DNA of 7,896 nucleotides from Nitratiruptor sp. (GTDB taxonomy: Bacteria > Campylobacterota > Campylobacteria > Campylobacterales > Nitratiruptoraceae), in contig WGAX01000068.1 of NCBI GenBank assembly GCA_015494595.1, positions 1 through 7,896 of the forward strand, written 5' to 3'. The notes below the pieces were generated by a model. The model made no database searches, was not told the DNA's origin, and saw only the letters and a list, made by a program, of their open reading frames with translations. Below are positions 6,238 to 7,896 of this stretch, piece after piece. Position 1 is the first letter of the stretch, and every line of letters begins with the position of its first letter. Both the position numbers and the translations under genes were made by a program.

Positions 6238-6800
6238 TTATCGATTTTGCGCCACTGCAGCTAAAAGATCGCTATAAAATTATGAGTCGCACCATTATCC
6301 CAAGACCCATAGCCTGGATAGTCACAGAGGAAAATGGCATTATCAATATCGCACCCTTTAGCTACTTTATGGCTCTTAGCTCTGAGCCTCCTACAGTTAT
6401 CGTCTCTATCGGACACAAAAAGGATGGCTCACCCAAAGATACCCTCAAGCATATTCGCAATACCAAAAAGTGTACTATCTGCTTTGTTACACCCCAAATG
6501 ATAGAACTTATGGATGCTACAAGTGAGAGCCTACCAGAGGAGATCAGTGAAGCTAAAAAGTTTGGTATTGCGACAAAAAGAGTGATAGAGGATTTTCCTC
6601 CCATCATTCAAGCCTCTCCAGCAGCATTTTTTTGTACACTCTATCAAGAGATTGAGCTTGGAGGCAAGACTGTACCGCTTATTTTAGAAATTGAGCACTA
6701 TTTTATAGAAGATAGCTACTATAAAGAGGAACTCGCTTTTGAGTTTGATTTTGTAGCAAGAGTGGGCAAGGGGTATCGGCTGTGTAGCAAAACATTATAA
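6234..6800 (+). CDS. Flavin reductase-like FMN-binding protein
   Basis: A 188-residue cytoplasmic protein of the flavin reductase-like (DIM6/NTAB, split-barrel FMN-binding) family; members bind FMN, commonly as dimers, and reduce flavin or act as flavoprotein oxidoreductases. Typical family positions are RPIAWI (24-29) near the start, NIAPFSYFMALS (38-49) in the FMN phosphate-binding region, PPTVIVSIG (52-60), PKDTLKHI (67-74), and LPEEISEAKKFG (100-111) before the last strands. The ending VARVGKGYR (174-182) matches the usual C-terminal arginine-glycine-tyrosine pattern. The length fits the family. The start ATG overlaps the previous stop as ATGA, with GAGAGG upstream, so the two are translationally coupled. 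Electron donor and acceptor cannot be read from the sequence. The family call is strong; the specific reaction is unknown. Confidence 0.9.
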   Translation: MIIDFAPLQLKDRYKIMSRTIIPRPIAWIVTEENGIINIAPFSYFMALSSEPPTVIVSIGHKKDGSPKDTLKHIRNTKKCTICFVTPQMIELMDATSESLPEEISEAKKFGIATKRVIEDFPPIIQASPAAFFCTLYQEIELGGKTVPLILEIEHYFIEDSYYKEELAFEFDFVARVGKGYRLCSKTL

Positions 6801-6807
6801 CTTTTGC

Positions 6808-6816
6808 TGCTATAAT
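6808..6816 (+). promoter_or_regulatory. Predicted extended -10 promoter of amrS
   Basis: TGCTATAAT lies in the 34-base gap between the flavin reductase-like gene and amrS, 18 bases before the amrS ATG. The likely start site is near 6823, at the AAAGGAG ribosome binding site (6823-6829), giving a very short leader. I see no -35 box. The -10 hexamer is inside a perfect 13-base dyad, GCTATAATATAGC (6809-6821). amrS may thus be transcribed separately from the upstream genes as well as by read-through. Confidence 0.6.
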
Positions 6817-6834
6817 ATAGCCAAAGGAGTAGCA

Positions 6835-7857
6835 ATGAGCGTAACTGCATGGATGAGCAAGAAACTCCCTTCTGGCAAGATTTTGTGTGAAGCCTGTGCA
6901 CAAGCTTGTAAACTGGAAGAGGGGGAGTATGGAATATGTGGCGTAAGAAAAGTAGAAAACGGTGAGCTCAAGCTCTTAGTGTACGGCAAAGCTGCTGCAG
7001 TCAATGTGGATCCCATTGAGAAAAAGCCCCTTTTTCACTTTCTGCCAAGCACTCTTGTGTTTTCTATTGGTACCGTTGGATGCAACTTTAGCTGTAGCTT
7101 TTGCCAAAACTTTGAAATTAGCCAATACCCTCAAGAGCATAACCATAAAATATTTGGTCAAGATCTTCCCCCCAAACTTGCCGTAGATCTTGCTCTTCAA
7201 TACGGCTCCAAATCTATTGCCTACACTTACAATGAGCCAATTGTCTGGATCGAGTACAACTACGATATAGCCAAACTTGCCAAAGAGAAAGGGCTAAAAA
7301 ATGTTTATGTCACCAGCGGTTATGAGACACGCAAAGCAATGGATAAGCTTGCTCCTCTCATTGATGGGATGAATATCGATCTTAAAGCTTTTACAGATAG
7401 ATTTTACAAAGAGCTCTGTGGTGCTAGACTCAAACCTGTTTTAGAAGCGATTGAGTACGCTTATAAAAAAGATATTTGGATAGAGATCACTACCCTCTTT
7501 ATTCCGGGACAAAATGATAGCGAAGAGGAGATGCGCCAAATCGCCAATTTCATAGCTAGTATCGACACCGCTATTCCTTGGCATGTAAGCGGCTTCTATC
7601 CCACCTACAAAATGACTAATACCCCTCCAACGCCTCCTGAAACACTGCTCAAAGCCCACGAAATCGGCAAAGCTGAGGGATTGCAGTTTGTGTATGTAGG
7701 CAATTTCAATGCACCTCAGTTTGAGACTACCTACTGTCCAAACTGCAATTTCGCAGTAATTGAGCGAGCAGGACATATCGGCGCACAGGTACAAAACCAT
7801 CTCATTGATGGCAGATGCCCAAAATGTAATACCTTTATTCCGGGAGTGTGGAAATAG
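6835..7857 (+). CDS. amrS: AmmeMemoRadiSam system radical SAM enzyme (AmrS)
   Basis: A 340-residue cytoplasmic radical S-adenosylmethionine enzyme of the pyruvate formate-lyase activase-like group (COG1180), the branch usually encoded near Memo and AMMECR1 proteins. The iron-sulfur cluster motif is CNFSCSFC (C83, C87, C90). YTYNEP (130-135), NIDLKAF (180-186) and ITTLFIPGQND (218-228) are typical of this branch. The N-terminus has an extra cysteine group (C18, C21, C25 and C35). The C-terminus has two CxxC pairs (C301/C304 and C328/C331) that look like a zinc ribbon; all of these belong to the AmrS layout. The ATG at 6835 has AAAGGAG 5 bases upstream. The reaction and substrate of the AmmeMemoRadiSam system are not something I can state from sequence. 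No Memo or AMMECR1 gene is in the window. The family call is strong. Confidence 0.94.
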   Translation: MSVTAWMSKKLPSGKILCEACAQACKLEEGEYGICGVRKVENGELKLLVYGKAAAVNVDPIEKKPLFHFLPSTLVFSIGTVGCNFSCSFCQNFEISQYPQEHNHKIFGQDLPPKLAVDLALQYGSKSIAYTYNEPIVWIEYNYDIAKLAKEKGLKNVYVTSGYETRKAMDKLAPLIDGMNIDLKAFTDRFYKELCGARLKPVLEAIEYAYKKDIWIEITTLFIPGQNDSEEEMRQIANFIASIDTAIPWHVSGFYPTYKMTNTPPTPPETLLKAHEIGKAEGLQFVYVGNFNAPQFETTYCPNCNFAVIERAGHIGAQVQNHLIDGRCPKCNTFIPGVWK

Positions 7858-7896
7858 GTGGATAAGAAACTGCTCAAAGAGGCACTGCTGTTTAAA
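7858..7896 (+). CDS. Start of an unidentified gene (partial, 3' end outside window)
   Basis: A GTG directly follows the amrS stop codon and opens a frame that stays open to the window edge, beginning MDKKLLKEALLFK. GGGAG at 7842-7846 could be its ribosome binding site, though the 11-base spacer is long. The lysine and leucine pattern resembles an N-terminal helix of a soluble protein. Thirteen codons do not allow identification, and a start further downstream is possible. The tight junction suggests co-transcription with amrS. Confidence 0.45.
   Translation, partial: MDKKLLKEALLFK

Noticed and set aside
6801..6834. The dyad after the flavin reductase-like gene as an intrinsic terminator.
   Set aside because: The stem is A/T-rich with a one-base loop and no T run follows; it coincides with a -10 element and is better explained as promoter sequence.
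7441..7800. Open frame of 119 codons on the minus strand.
   Set aside because: It is antisense to the conserved C-terminal half of amrS, and the cysteine motifs of amrS show which strand is coding.
1..7896. Possible mobile element, CRISPR array, tRNA, rRNA or riboswitch.
   Set aside because: Nearly all of the window is filled by conserved chromosomal genes with spacers of at most about 70 bases, and I saw no repeat array, transposase, integrase or RNA-like conserved fold.

Overview
The window looks like ordinary chromosomal DNA from a member of the Campylobacterota (Epsilonproteobacteria), possibly a free-living or vent-type lineage such as Nitratiruptor or Hydrogenimonas. This rests on moderate AT-richness, tightly packed operons with very short spacers, AGGAG-type ribosome binding sites, extended -10 promoters (TGnTATAAT) without recognisable -35 boxes, and the style of the encoded proteins. 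The genus is a guess; the phylum is a moderately confident inference.

Left half (about 48-4188, minus strand): a three-gene ion-transport operon read right to left, trkA - trkH - clc. TrkA is the NAD-binding RCK regulator, TrkH the potassium-translocating subunit, and the third product a CLC-family anion channel or transporter. trkA and trkH overlap by 19 bases. trkH and clc are 8 bases apart, and the trkH stop codon lies inside the clc ribosome binding site. The arrangement suggests coordinated potassium and chloride movement for osmotic or pH control. At the far left, a convergent plus-strand gene probably ends within the last bases of clc.

Middle (4189-4259): a compact divergent control region. 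Two back-to-back extended -10 elements lie only 18 bases apart, one driving trkAH-clc and the other driving the plus-strand genes. The predicted trkA transcription start falls in a run of nine A.

Right half (4260-7896, plus strand): a tightly packed set comprising a DUF3187-like outer-membrane protein, a class I-type polyphosphate kinase 2, a small helical protein of unknown function, a flavin reductase-like FMN-binding protein coupled to it by an ATGA overlap, and then the AmmeMemoRadiSam-type radical SAM enzyme AmrS with its own extended -10 promoter. A further gene probably starts with GTG directly after the amrS stop and runs off the window.

I see no mobile element, CRISPR array, RNA gene or convincing intrinsic terminator. 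No clearly new system is evident. The points most worth following are the overlapping divergent promoters with the A-run at the trkA start site, the potassium/anion operon whose CLC lacks the usual inner proton glutamate, and the unrecognised 105-residue protein.
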